Below are positions 10,742 to 19,114 of a stretch of 64,000 nt of DNA, in pieces; the first letter of the stretch is position 1; each line of letters begins with the position of its first letter. The notes below the pieces were generated by a model that saw only the letters and a program-made list of their open reading frames with translations, searched no databases and was not told where the DNA came from. Source of the stretch: Rhodoferax sp. OV413 (GTDB lineage Bacteria; Pseudomonadota; Gammaproteobacteria; Burkholderiales; Burkholderiaceae_C); assembly GCF_900104385.1 (NCBI RefSeq), contig NZ_FNJA01000004.1:248001-312000 (forward strand), written 5' to 3'. Position numbers and translations under genes: made by a program.

Positions 10742-11299
10742 ATGCATAAATGGCTCGTTGTTTTATCTCTTGTATGCGCAACTGCACACGCAGCCCCGCA
10801 GCCCGGCTCCAACGAAGAAATGGACAAGTTACTGGCCGAAAAAGGCCTGCTGACCCACACCATTGACCAGTTCCAACAGGTACGCCAAAACGTCAGCAGC
10901 CGGGCATCCGACCTGGTGGTGAACGCCATGGGCTTCCTGGGCGTGCCCTACAAGCGCGGTGGAAATTCCGAAGATACCGGTTTTGACTGCAGCGGCTTTG
11001 TACGCGCCACGTTTGAAAAAACCATTGGTCTGGTGCTGCCCCGCCGTGCCAATGAGCAAGCCGCAGCCACCGACCATATCGACAAAAATGACTTGCGCCC
11101 TGGCGATCTGGTGTTCTTCAACACCATGAAGCGCGCCTTCAGCCATGTCGGCATCTATGTGGGTGACGGCAAATTCATCCACGCGCCGCGCACTGGTGCC
11201 TCGGTCCGCGTAGAAGACATGCGTGCGGCCTACTGGCAGCGCCGCTTCGATGGCGCCCGCCGCGTAGCCCCTACCGACGACGTTTCCGACAAGCCTTAA
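10742..11299 (+). CDS. Secreted NlpC/P60 (C40) peptidoglycan endopeptidase
   Basis: Putative cell-wall hydrolase of 185 aa that would cut gamma-D-Glu-DAP type peptide bonds. The signal peptide is at 1-17 or so (MHKWLVVLSLVCATAHA). The NlpC/P60 domain starts near residue 57. The catalytic cysteine is C83 in FDCSGFV; H135 in FSHVGIYVG and H147 in FIHAP complete the usual triad or support. The start at 10742 is chosen because it begins the signal peptide; an in-frame start at 10706 overlaps the promoter-like sequence. It is single and divergent from the sulfur genes. Confidence 0.9.
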   Translation: MHKWLVVLSLVCATAHAAPQPGSNEEMDKLLAEKGLLTHTIDQFQQVRQNVSSRASDLVVNAMGFLGVPYKRGGNSEDTGFDCSGFVRATFEKTIGLVLPRRANEQAAATDHIDKNDLRPGDLVFFNTMKRAFSHVGIYVGDGKFIHAPRTGASVRVEDMRAAYWQRRFDGARRVAPTDDVSDKP

Positions 11300-11464
11300 A
11301 CCCGCACAGGCCGGCGCTGCGATTAACCCGCAGCAAGCAACGGGCTTTGCGGAAATACCTCTGGCCGATATGCTGCAGCACGATTTGCGCAGCGTCTGAA
11401 CCACCGGCCCAAGCCGCTAGCCCGGCGCTGCATACATCCCCATCAATCTATTTGGAGATCCGCC

Positions 11465-12355
11465 ATGCAGCGTAAAACCGCCCAAGATTTCGACCAAGAA
11501 CTCCTGATCCTATTTGACGCATACGTGCACGGCGCTCTGGACCGGCGCGGTTTTCTGGAACGGGCGCAAAAATTTGCCGTTGGCGGCGTCACCGCCACCA
11601 TGCTGCTCGGCGCGCTAAGCCCCAACTTTGCCGCCGCCCAGCAAGTCGCCCCAACCGACCCACGCATCAAGACGGAAACCCTGTCCTACCCATCTCCGAA
11701 TGGCTCCGGCACCGTCAAGGGCTATCTGGCCCGCCCTGCGAATGCCACCGGCCCCTTGCCGGCCATTCTGGTGGTGCACGAAAACCGCGGATTGAACCCG
11801 CACATCGAAGACATCGCCCGTCGCCTGGCGCTGGACAACTTTGTAGCCTTCGCTCCCGACGCATTGAGCCCACTGGGCGGCTACCCTGGCGATGAAGAGA
11901 AAGCCCGCGAACTGTTCGCCAAGCTCGACCAAACCAAAACTACGGAAGATTTCGTCGCTGCCGCCGGCTTCTTGAAAGCGCATCCTGCTGGCAACGGGAA
12001 GATAGGTGTCGTTGGCTTCTGCTATGGCGGAGGCGTCGCCCACATGCTCTCCACCCGCCTGCCCGACCTGGGCGCTGCCGTACCGTTCTACGGCAACCAG
12101 CCCGCACCTACAGAGGCAGTCAAGGTCAAAGCCCCGTTGCTAGTGCACTTTGCCGAAGTGGACGAGCGCATCAACGCCGCCTGGCCGGGCTACGAAGCCG
12201 CGCTCAAGGCCGCCGGCGTGCGCTACACGGCCTACAAGTACCCCGCCACCCAGCACGGCTTCAACAACGACACCACGCCCCGCTTCGACGCCGCAGCGGC
12301 CAAGCTGGCCTGGGACCGCACGCTGGCATTCTTCAACCAGAACCTGCGCGGCTGA
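11465..12355 (+). CDS. Dienelactone hydrolase family protein, probably Tat-exported (YghX-like)
   Basis: Alpha/beta hydrolase of 296 aa. The DLH domain covers about 75-293 with nucleophile C186 (GFCYGGG), acid D233 (FAEVDERIN) and H264 (QHGFNND). The N-terminus is longer than in cytosolic dienelactone hydrolases. Residues 27-58 read DRRGFLERAQKFAVGG followed by a hydrophobic stretch ending AAAQQ, which resembles a twin-arginine signal after a 26-residue n-region. GGAGA precedes the ATG. It stands alone, with no chlorocatechol genes nearby, so the substrate is unknown. The 165-nt gap upstream shows nothing recognisable. Confidence 0.85.
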   Translation: MQRKTAQDFDQELLILFDAYVHGALDRRGFLERAQKFAVGGVTATMLLGALSPNFAAAQQVAPTDPRIKTETLSYPSPNGSGTVKGYLARPANATGPLPAILVVHENRGLNPHIEDIARRLALDNFVAFAPDALSPLGGYPGDEEKARELFAKLDQTKTTEDFVAAAGFLKAHPAGNGKIGVVGFCYGGGVAHMLSTRLPDLGAAVPFYGNQPAPTEAVKVKAPLLVHFAEVDERINAAWPGYEAALKAAGVRYTAYKYPATQHGFNNDTTPRFDAAAAKLAWDRTLAFFNQNLRG

Positions 12356-12378
12356 AGAGCAAACGAGGTGCCGACCGG

Positions 12379-13521
12379 CTAGCCTGGTTTGACCGCTCGG
12401 TATAAAGCCCGTACGAAGTCAGACTGGGTGATGATGCCGGTGAGGCGCTTTTCATCGTCAATGATGGGAATGTGGTGGTGACCACCCTCTGAGAAAAGCG
12501 GCACCAGTTCAATCGCATGCCGCGACTCGCTCGCCACGCGGACTTGGCGGGTCATGATCTGCCCCACCACTTCCGGCCGCTCCGAATGGGATGATCCGAT
12601 CGGCCGCACAAAAGCCCGCAAGCGCCCGACTATCCCCTGGTGGTCCTGCAGGTCCAGTTGCTGCATGAAGTCGGCTACCGTGACGATGCCGACAATGCGC
12701 CTGGCGCGGTCGACCACCGGCAAAGCCTTGATGCGCCGGGCCTGCAGCAGGGCCCATGCTTCGTTCAGTGGGGTACCAAACTCCACCGTCAAGGGCTCGC
12801 GCGACATGATGTCGGCACAGCGCAGTTCCCCCAGATTGCGCTGGTAGGCTGCCAGCTCGGCGTACTGCAGCAGCTGTTCCAGATCATCCCGGCTGACGTC
12901 GAGCACCTGGTTGTAGTGCGCCATTGCCACGTCCAGATCGGCAGCAGTAAACCGTGCCGCAGGCTGAGGCGCTGTGGTCGCATGCTGGGCATGCGGATAA
13001 CGGCGGCCGGTCAGGCTGTTGTAGAGCACACCCGCCAGCACCAATAGCACCGAGTTGAAAAAAACCGGAGAAACAGCGAATTGAAAACTGGTGGTATGGC
13101 CCAGCACCATCAGCAGCGCCGTAGCGCCACCGGGCGGATGCAGGCAGCGCAGGCCAAACATCAGCGCAATGGCCAAGCCCACAGCCAGTGCCGCAGCCCA
13201 TACCGGATCGGCCACCAACACGGCACAGGCTATGCCCACCAATGCGGAAAGCGTATTGCCGCCAACCACCGCCCAAGGCTGGGCGAGTGGACTACCCGGT
13301 ACCGCAAACACCAGCACCGCGCTGGCGCCCATGGGAGCAACCAACCACAGCCCAGCACCGCCAGCCCCTACCCGCCAGCGGCTGACCAACGCCGTCAGCA
13401 AGATGCCAATCAACGCGCCCGCAACAGCCCGCCAGCGCTCAAGCGCCCCGACCCGCACCGGAGCCGGCCAAAACCGGGTCAAGAAATCACGGGTTCGCAG
13501 ATACGCAGTTGCGTTTTCCAT
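12379..13521 (-). CDS. HPP-family membrane protein with two C-terminal CBS domains
   Basis: 380-aa protein. The N-terminal half (about 25-180) has four or so membrane segments and the HPP signature LHPPGGATAL near 127-136, together with APMGASAVLVFAVPGSPLAQPW. The C-terminal half carries two CBS motifs (IMSREPLTVEFGTPLNEAWALL and IMTRQVRVASESRHAIELVPLF), which in other proteins sense adenine nucleotides. Some HPP proteins have been linked to nitrite transport; the function here is not known. It converges on the dienelactone hydrolase gene with a 23-nt gap. Confidence 0.85.
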   Translation of the reverse strand: MENATAYLRTRDFLTRFWPAPVRVGALERWRAVAGALIGILLTALVSRWRVGAGGAGLWLVAPMGASAVLVFAVPGSPLAQPWAVVGGNTLSALVGIACAVLVADPVWAAALAVGLAIALMFGLRCLHPPGGATALLMVLGHTTSFQFAVSPVFFNSVLLVLAGVLYNSLTGRRYPHAQHATTAPQPAARFTAADLDVAMAHYNQVLDVSRDDLEQLLQYAELAAYQRNLGELRCADIMSREPLTVEFGTPLNEAWALLQARRIKALPVVDRARRIVGIVTVADFMQQLDLQDHQGIVGRLRAFVRPIGSSHSERPEVVGQIMTRQVRVASESRHAIELVPLFSEGGHHHIPIIDDEKRLTGIITQSDFVRALYRAVKPG

Positions 13522-13568
13522 GGCAGCATCCCAACAAGTAGCGGACCGAGCGGACCGGATCGCCCAAG

Positions 13569-13604
13569 AAAAAAGCCTCTAAGAACTGAATTCTTAGAGG
13601 CTTT
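13569..13604 (-). terminator. Intrinsic terminator after tRNA-Pro
   Basis: A perfect 14-bp stem, AAAGCCTCTAAGAA (13572-13585) with its complement at 13591-13604, and a 5-nt loop. On the minus strand it is followed by TTTTTTC. It lies 12 nt after the tRNA 3' end and, since it is nearly symmetric, could also slow transcription entering from the other side. Confidence 0.88.
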
Positions 13605-13615
13605 CTAATTTGTAA

Positions 13616-13692
13616 TGGTCGGTGTGAAAGGATTCGAACCTTCGACCCCTTGCACCCCATGCAAGTGCGCTACCAGGCTGCGCCACACACCG
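13616..13692 (-). tRNA. tRNA-Pro (anticodon GGG)
   Basis: A 77-nt cloverleaf on the minus strand, starting CGGTGTGTGGCGCAGCC. The anticodon arm is CTTGC-ATGGGGT-GCAAG with GGG at positions 34-36, the T-arm is GGTTCGAATCC, and CCA is encoded. It reads CCC proline codons. It lies downstream of the merR-like gene, a position conserved in the thrS-pheST-ihfA neighbourhood of related bacteria. Confidence 0.97.
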
Positions 13693-13718
13693 ATCAAGCC
13701 TTGTATTATAGCCTGGGC

Positions 13719-14168
13719 TTAGAGCACTTCTGACAGCAGATCACGAATTTCGAATAATTCTCTGCGCACGGATTGCAGGTGCGCAGAGGTCGCATCCTCG
13801 GAGTCCAGCACCACCACGTCTTCCAGGCGGTCGAAAGACAAATCGTCGTCGCCAATCGACTCCATGCCGTCCAGCAACACCTCGCCATTGCGCCGCTTGT
13901 CGCGCTCGCCCTGCACCAGCTCTTGCAGCTTGTTGCGGGCGCCACTGATGGTGAAGCCCTGGTCGTACAGCAGGTCGCGGATACGGCGAATCATCAGCAC
14001 CTCGTGGTGCTGGTAATAGCGGCGATTGCCCCGCCGTTTCATCGGGCGCAGCTGGGTGAATTCCTGCTCCCAGTACCGTAAGACGTGCGGCTTGACGCCA
14101 CACAGCTCGGCTACTTCACCGATGGTGAAGTAGCGCTTGGCGGGAATATAGGGGAGGGAATTTCCCAT
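13719..14168 (-). CDS. MerR-family transcriptional regulator
   Basis: 149-aa DNA-binding protein. The winged helix-turn-helix is at about 13-80 (RYFTIGEVAELCGVKPHVLRYWE, then RRGNRRYYQHHEVLMIRRIRDLL), followed by a helical region and an acidic C-terminus. The ATG at 14168 (MGNSLPYIP) is preferred over a TTG 9 nt upstream. It lacks the C-terminal cysteines of metal-sensing MerR proteins, so the signal is unknown. This YcgE/MlrA-like gene commonly follows ihfA in proteobacteria. Confidence 0.9.
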   Translation of the reverse strand: MGNSLPYIPAKRYFTIGEVAELCGVKPHVLRYWEQEFTQLRPMKRRGNRRYYQHHEVLMIRRIRDLLYDQGFTISGARNKLQELVQGERDKRRNGEVLLDGMESIGDDDLSFDRLEDVVVLDSEDATSAHLQSVRRELFEIRDLLSEVL

Positions 14169-14272
14169 GAGAATCAATGTGGTTCGAAGAGATGCGAAAG
14201 CAAACCGCGAGGTTACCGCATGTCGCCCGTGGACGGAACATTACTTCATCGCATCGGAGTCTGTGCTGCGAT

Positions 14273-14298
14273 AAATTTCATCCTGATGCATGAAATTT
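14273..14298. repeat. Inverted repeat between ihfA and the merR gene
   Basis: Perfect arms AAATTTCAT (14273-14281) and ATGAAATTT (14290-14298) around an 8-nt loop. No T-run follows on either strand, so it may be an operator or an mRNA hairpin rather than a terminator. Confidence 0.5.
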
Positions 14299-14329
14299 GC
14301 GGCGCTCGGTGCGGCGTCCAGCAGGCCAA

Positions 14330-14671
14330 TCAACCCTGTATCTGTTCTTTCAGCTTGTGGCTGGCGTGGAAGGTAACAACACGGCGCGCCTCGATAGGAA
14401 TCGCTTCGCCGGTACGCGGATTACGCCCTGGCCGTGGCGCCTTGACACGGATCTGGAAATTACCGAAACCGGAGATTTTGACGTCCGTGCCTTCCACCAG
14501 GCTGGTGCTCACCAGATCGAAAAATGCATCCACCATGTCCTTGGACTCGCGCTTGTTCAAGCCGATTTGCTCGAACAGCAAATCGGCCAGCTGCGCCTTG
14601 GTCAGGGCCGGGGTTTCCAGGCTTTCCACCGCAATTTCCACGGCTTTCTCCAGTGTGTCGTATGAAGTCAA
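14330..14671 (-). CDS. ihfA: Integration host factor alpha subunit
   Basis: DNA-bending nucleoid protein that pairs with IhfB. The core ETPALTKAQLADLLFEQIGL, the arm region ISGFGNFQIRVKAPRPGRNP and RRVVTFHASHKLKEQ identify it clearly. The start is uncertain: no ATG precedes the core. I chose the TTG at 14671 (113 aa; GAGAG 7 nt upstream, 10 nt after the pheT stop). A GTG at 14641 (103 aa, GGAG 6 nt upstream) is closer to the usual 99-105 aa, and a TTG at 14713 would overlap pheT. The position after pheT is the conserved one. Confidence 0.92.
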   Translation of the reverse strand: MTSYDTLEKAVEIAVESLETPALTKAQLADLLFEQIGLNKRESKDMVDAFFDLVSTSLVEGTDVKISGFGNFQIRVKAPRPGRNPRTGEAIPIEARRVVTFHASHKLKEQIQG

Positions 14672-14681
14672 GGCGTTACTC

Positions 14682-17129
14682 TCAGGCACGTAAACGGGCG
14701 CCGCATTGCGCAACCAGTTGCGCCAGCACGGCTTGCACCGAGGCTTCGATCTGCGAATCGGTCAGCGTTGCCTCTGCGCTGTTCAGCGTCAGGCGCAATG
14801 CCACACTCTTTTCACCCTGCGCCAAGCCACCAGCCGCCACCGGTTGGGCTTCCGCGCCTTTGGGCGTGGGCTTGGGGCGGTAGATGTCAAACACCAGAGT
14901 GTCGCGCAGCAAACCATCGGTCTGCGCCGCTTGCGCAGCCGCCAGCAAGGCCGCATGGGTCACCGCCTCGGCAACGATCACCGCAATGTCACGCTCGACC
15001 GCCTGGAACTTGGCCACCGGCGCGAACACCGGTACAGGCCGTTGCAGCACAGCGTCCAGGTCCAGCTCGAACAGCATCGGCGCCTGCGCCAGCTCGTAGC
15101 CTTGGCGCCACTGCGGGTGCAGTTCACCAATGAAGCCGATCGCCTGTCCGTTCACCAGCACCCGTGCGCAACGGCCGGGGTGCAGGGCAGGATGCTCGGC
15201 AGGCTCGAACTGGGCCTGCAGCGGCGCCAGCAGCGCCTCTACATCGCCCTTCATGTCAAAGAAGTCGGCGCCCTGCTCGCTACGGCCCCATTGCAGACGG
15301 TCGGCCGCACCAAAGCTGATGCCCGCGACGCGCATAGGCTGGTCAAAGCCGGCGACGGTGGTGTCGGAGTTCACTGCATTGGCATCGCGCAGGAACACGC
15401 GGCCCAGCTCGAAGACACGCACACGGCTGGCCTTACGGTCTAGATTGAACTTCAAAACCTGTAGCAAGGAGCCCAGCAAGGACGAGCGCATGACGCTCAT
15501 TTGGCTTGCAATCGGATTCAGCAACTGGATAGGATTGGGGTTACCCGCCAACTCCTTCTCCCAGCGCTCTTCGACAAAGCTGAAGTTGATGGTTTCCTGG
15601 TAGCCCAGCCCAGCCAGCGCGCGGCGCACGGCAAATGGGCTGCGCTGCGATTCGGTGCGGATCTTGGCGGTGATGGGCGCCAGCGGCGGCGTGGTCGGCA
15701 GCTGGTTGTAGCCCACCATGCGCACCACTTCTTCGATCAGATCTTCTTCGATGGTCAGATCGAAGCGGTAAGACGGCGGCGTCACAGTCAGCACGCCATC
15801 GCCTTCCACCACCGGCAGACCCAGCCGCTTCAACGCATCGGCACACTGTGCTTGCGTCAACGGCATGCCGATGACCTTGGCGGCGCGCGCGACCCGCAGG
15901 GTCACCGGCTGGGCTTGCGGCAGATTCACCTGCACGTCGTCCATCGGGCCGGCTTCGCCGCCACAGATGTCCAGAATCAACTGAGTGATGCGCTCCAGAT
16001 GCTCGACCGTCTGACTCGCATCCACACCGCGCTCGAAACGATGGCCAGCGTCGGTAGAGAAGTTGTAGCGGCGCGAACGGCCGGCGATCGACTTGGGCCA
16101 CCAGAAGGCGGCTTCGGCATAAATGTTGACTGTGTCATCCGACACGGCCGTAGCGTCGCCGCCCATGATGCCGGCCAGGGATTCGACTTGCTGGTCATCG
16201 GCAATCACGCCGACTTTTTCATCGACGGTGACGGTATTGCCGTTCAGCAGCTTGAGCTGCTCGCCCGGCTGGCCCCAGCGCACATCGAGTCCGCCGTGGA
16301 TCTTATCCAGGTCGAAGATGTGTGAAGGACGGCCCAGCTCGAACATCACGTAGTTCGAGATGTCTACCAAGGCCGTCACACTGCGTTGGCCGCAACGCGC
16401 TAGGCGATCGACCATCCACTGCGGCGTCTTGGCTTTGGGATTCACCTTGCGCACCACGCGGCCGGAGAAGCGGCCACACAGATCGGGCGCGCTGATCTTC
16501 ACCGGCAAGCGGTCGGCGTTCTTCACTGCAGCCGCAGGAAACTCAGGCTGCAGCAATGGCGCACCAGTCAGTGCGGCGACTTCACGGGCCACGCCATAGA
16601 CGCTCAGGCAATGCGCCAGATTCGGCGTGAGCTTGAGGGTGAACAAGGTGTCGTCCAGCGCCAGGTGTTCACGGATGTTCTGGCCCAGCGGCGCATCGGC
16701 GGCCAGCTCCAGCAGGCCACCATGGTCTTCGGACAGCTTGAGTTCGCGGGCCGAGCACAGCATGCCCTGGCTTTCCACGCCACGCAGCTTGCCGACCTTG
16801 ATCAGGAAGGGTTTGCCGTCTTCGCCGGGGGGCAATTCGGCACCCACCGTGGCGCAAGGCACACGGATGCCGACACGGGCATTCGGCGCGCCGCAGACGA
16901 TGTTCAGCAGCTCGGCCTGGCCCACATCGACGGAGCAGACGCGCAGGCGATCGGCATTCGGATGCTGCTCGGCGGTCTTGATTTCACCGACGACGATACC
17001 GGTGAACGGCGGCGCCACCGGCTTCAGTTCTTCGACTTCCAGCCCGGCCATGGTTAGGGTTTCGGCCAGTTGCTCGGTGGTCAGGTCGGGGTTGCAGAAA
17101 GCGCGCAACCAGGATTCAGGAAATTGCAT
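14682..17129 (-). CDS. pheT: Phenylalanyl-tRNA synthetase beta subunit
   Basis: 815-aa beta chain of the alpha2-beta2 PheRS. The N-terminal EMAP/tRNA-binding OB domain is at about 40-150 (VGEIKTAEQHPNADRLRVC), then B3/B4 editing domains, B5, catalytic-like core, and a C-terminal anticodon-binding (FDX-ACB) domain (RDIAVIVAE, DIYRPKPTPKG). Length is close to E. coli PheT (795 aa). ATG at 17129 begins MQFPESWLRAFCNP. It follows pheS by 20 nt and forms an operon with it. Confidence 0.97.
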   Translation of the reverse strand: MQFPESWLRAFCNPDLTTEQLAETLTMAGLEVEELKPVAPPFTGIVVGEIKTAEQHPNADRLRVCSVDVGQAELLNIVCGAPNARVGIRVPCATVGAELPPGEDGKPFLIKVGKLRGVESQGMLCSARELKLSEDHGGLLELAADAPLGQNIREHLALDDTLFTLKLTPNLAHCLSVYGVAREVAALTGAPLLQPEFPAAAVKNADRLPVKISAPDLCGRFSGRVVRKVNPKAKTPQWMVDRLARCGQRSVTALVDISNYVMFELGRPSHIFDLDKIHGGLDVRWGQPGEQLKLLNGNTVTVDEKVGVIADDQQVESLAGIMGGDATAVSDDTVNIYAEAAFWWPKSIAGRSRRYNFSTDAGHRFERGVDASQTVEHLERITQLILDICGGEAGPMDDVQVNLPQAQPVTLRVARAAKVIGMPLTQAQCADALKRLGLPVVEGDGVLTVTPPSYRFDLTIEEDLIEEVVRMVGYNQLPTTPPLAPITAKIRTESQRSPFAVRRALAGLGYQETINFSFVEERWEKELAGNPNPIQLLNPIASQMSVMRSSLLGSLLQVLKFNLDRKASRVRVFELGRVFLRDANAVNSDTTVAGFDQPMRVAGISFGAADRLQWGRSEQGADFFDMKGDVEALLAPLQAQFEPAEHPALHPGRCARVLVNGQAIGFIGELHPQWRQGYELAQAPMLFELDLDAVLQRPVPVFAPVAKFQAVERDIAVIVAEAVTHAALLAAAQAAQTDGLLRDTLVFDIYRPKPTPKGAEAQPVAAGGLAQGEKSVALRLTLNSAEATLTDSQIEASVQAVLAQLVAQCGARLRA

Positions 17130-17149
17130 GGTCTAGTTCTGCTGAAGGT

Positions 17150-18202
17150 TTATTGAAACTGGCTGAGAAAGCGGATATCGCCATCAAAGAACAGTCGCAA
17201 GTCGTTCACGCCGTAGCGCAGCATGGTCAGACGGTCGGGGCCCATGCCGAAGGCAAAGCCGATGTATTTCTCGGGGTCCAGGCCCATATTGCGCACCACG
17301 TTAGGGTGCACCTGGCCGGAGCCGGCCACTTCCAGCCAACGGCCCGACAGCGGACCGCTCTGAAACTGGATGTCGATCTCGGCGCTGGGCTCGGTGAACG
17401 GAAAGAAGCTGGGGCGGAAGCGCAGCACCAGGTCGTTCGACTCAAAAAAGGTGCGGCAGAAGTCGGTGAAGACCACTTTCAGGTCTTTGAAGCTGACGTT
17501 CTCGCCGATCCACAGGCCTTCGCACTGGTGGAACATCGGCGAATGCGTGGCATCGCTGTCGACGCGATAGGTGCGACCGGGCGCGATCACGCGGATCTCG
17601 GGCATCACCTGGCCTGCGTCGATGGCGGCACGGTGCTTCTTCACATGCGTGACCGCATGGCGGATCTGCATCGGGCTGGTGTGGGTGCGCAACAGGTTCG
17701 GCGCGGTGGCCGTGCCGCCTTCCACGTAAAAGGTATCGTGCATGGAACGCGCCGGATGGTCTTCGGGCGTGTTCAGTGCGGTGAAATTAAACCAGTCGGA
17801 TTCGATCTCAGGGCCTTGGGCGACTTCAAAGCCCATGGAGCCGAAAATGGCTTCGATGCGCTCCAGCGTCAGCGACACTGGGTGCAGACCGCCCTGCCCG
17901 CGCTGGCGGCCTGGCAGGCTCACGTCTAAGGCTTCGGCTTTAAGTTGCAGGTCCAGCTCGGCATCGGCCAGAGCTTTGCGGCGTGCCGTCAGAGCAGCTT
18001 CGATGGCCTGCTTGGCCAGATTGATGGAGGCACCGCGTGATTTTTTTTCTTCTACGCTCAGAGCCCCCATGCCCTTCATCAGCTCGGTGATGCGGCCGGA
18101 TTTACCGAGAAACTGGGCCTTGGCATTCTCCAGATCGGCGGGCGTGGCTGCGCCGAGAAAACTGGTTTGGGCCGCACTGACAATATCGTCCAACTCGTTC
18201 AT
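17150..18202 (-). CDS. pheS: Phenylalanyl-tRNA synthetase alpha subunit
   Basis: 350-aa catalytic subunit of PheRS. The N-terminal coiled coil (about 1-90) is followed by the class II core: motif 2 near [10 protein letters not shown], the [16 protein letters not shown] stretch and the motif 3 region [14 protein letters not shown]. The ATG at 18202 ([12 protein letters not shown]) with AAGAGA upstream is preferred to a TTG 21 nt earlier, which lies in the upstream hairpin. It is separated from rplT by 102 nt containing a strong hairpin. Confidence 0.97.
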   Translation of the reverse strand: MNELDDIVSAAQTSFLGAATPADLENAKAQFLGKSGRITELMKGMGALSVEEKKSRGASINLAKQAIEAALTARRKALADAELDLQLKAEALDVSLPGRQRGQGGLHPVSLTLERIEAIFGSMGFEVAQGPEIESDWFNFTALNTPEDHPARSMHDTFYVEGGTATAPNLLRTHTSPMQIRHAVTHVKKHRAAIDAGQVMPEIRVIAPGRTYRVDSDATHSPMFHQCEGLWIGENVSFKDLKVVFTDFCRTFFESNDLVLRFRPSFFPFTEPSAEIDIQFQSGPLSGRWLEVAGSGQVHPNVVRNMGLDPEKYIGFAFGMGPDRLTMLRYGVNDLRLFFDGDIRFLSQFQ

Positions 18203-18222
18203 AACATCTCTTGTAAATGACA

Positions 18223-18254
18223 AAGGGCTAGTGCTTTTTCAAGCTCTAGCCCTT
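18223..18254 (-). terminator. Terminator-like hairpin in the rplT-pheS spacer
   Basis: On the minus strand: AAGGGCTAG, mismatched A, GCTT, GAAA tetraloop, AAGC, A, CTAGCCCTT. This is a 13-bp stem followed by a poor U-tract (TGTCATTT). It ends 20 nt before the pheS ATG. It could reduce read-through into pheST, as the E. coli pheST attenuator does, but no convincing Phe-rich leader peptide is seen here. Confidence 0.5.
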
Positions 18255-18289
18255 AGTTTACTTGCACAGAATGCTATTCAAAGAATAGC
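18242..18289 (-). repeat. 48-nt dispersed repeat, copy 3 (rplT-pheS spacer)
   Basis: Minus-strand copy. The head GCTATTCTTTGAATAGC is a palindrome, and the tail is AAGGGCTAGAGC. The tail forms the first arm of the hairpin at 18223-18254, so the repeat helps build the terminator-like structure. Confidence 0.65.
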
Positions 18290-18304
18290 AAACTAGCGTG
18301 GGAT

Positions 18305-18664
18305 TCAAGCAGCCAAACGGGCCTTGACTTGCTCCACGATGCTGGCAAATGCCGCCTTGTCGTGCACAGCGATATCGGACAGCACTTTGCGGTCGATCTC
18401 GATGGCAGCCTTCTTCAGGCCATTGGCGAACTGGCTGTAGGTCAGACCGCATTCACGCGCAGCGGCGTTGATACGGGCAATCCACAGCTGACGGAACACC
18501 CGCTTGCGGGTCCGACGGTCACGGTAGGCATATTGCCCAGCCTTCATTACCGCTTCTTTGGCGATGCGGTAAACATTACCGCGGCGACCGCGGAAACCTT
18601 TTGCAAGGGCGAGAACTTTTTTGTGGCGGGCGCGAGCCGTTACACCACGTTTGACGCGAGGCAT
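18305..18664 (-). CDS. rplT: 50S ribosomal protein L20
   Basis: 119-aa L20, starting [18 protein letters not shown] and ending VKARLAA; full length and typical throughout ([24 protein letters not shown]). It binds 23S rRNA early in 50S assembly and in several bacteria represses rpmI-rplT by binding the mRNA leader. It follows rpmI by 26 nt. Confidence 0.98.
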   Translation of the reverse strand: MPRVKRGVTARARHKKVLALAKGFRGRRGNVYRIAKEAVMKAGQYAYRDRRTRKRVFRQLWIARINAAARECGLTYSQFANGLKKAAIEIDRKVLSDIAVHDKAAFASIVEQVKARLAA

Positions 18665-18690
18665 GTATTTACTCCTTGTTCGTCGTTAAA

Positions 18691-18894
18691 TTAAATGCCA
18701 CGGCCTGGCAGCATCTGTGCCATGTGACCCATATTGGTCTCATGCACGGTTGCAGTACCACGCAATTGGCGTTTATTTTTGGTGGTCTTCTTGGTCAAGA
18801 TGTGACGTTTGAAGGCGTGACCGCGCTTGACGGTGCCACCTGGACGAACGCGGAACCGTTTCTTGGCCGCGCTCTTGGTCTTCATTTTGGGCAT
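18691..18894 (-). CDS. rpmI: 50S ribosomal protein L35
   Basis: 67-aa basic protein ([20 protein letters not shown] ... LPGRGI), the usual L35 length and sequence. It is the first gene after the structured 220-nt infC-rpmI spacer and is co-directional with rplT. Confidence 0.98.
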   Translation of the reverse strand: MPKMKTKSAAKKRFRVRPGGTVKRGHAFKRHILTKKTTKNKRQLRGTATVHETNMGHMAQMLPGRGI

Positions 18895-19114
18895 TTAAAT
18901 GCTCCTATACATTGTGCTCGTGAGGCGCTGGGAACCGATCCCAGACTTGTTGGCCCCGAGCCACTTCTTAGTGGCGAGTTTTCACTTGCCACTTTTAGTG
19001 GTCGGCTTGCGCCGTCCACTTTCAAAACAATGGTTTTAGCCACTGTTTTAGGTAGAGAAGATTGAACTCCCTTACCTTGACAAACCACAGACCGGAATCT
19101 GCAGCTTGAAATTC
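18895..19114 (-). promoter_or_regulatory. Structured leader between infC and rpmI (candidate L20 control region)
   Basis: A 220-nt gene-free spacer. It holds two consecutive short hairpins with near-identical arms, CCACTTCTTAGTGG (18961-18974) and CCACTTTTAGTGG (18989-19001), and further AGTGG/CCACT words nearby that could pair alternatively. In E. coli and Bacillus, rpmI-rplT is controlled by L20 binding a structured leader. This is the position where such a site would be expected; assignment is inference. Confidence 0.4.

Noticed and set aside
18262-18292. Possible Phe leader peptide (TTG CTA TTC TTT GAA TAG) before pheS
   Set aside because: Only five codons with two Phe, a TTG start without ribosome-binding site, and fully explained by the palindromic head of a dispersed repeat.
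18882-19088. 68-codon ORF on the minus strand in the infC-rpmI spacer
   Set aside because: No resemblance to a protein family, overlaps rpmI, and coincides with hairpin-forming leader sequence; better read as untranslated leader.
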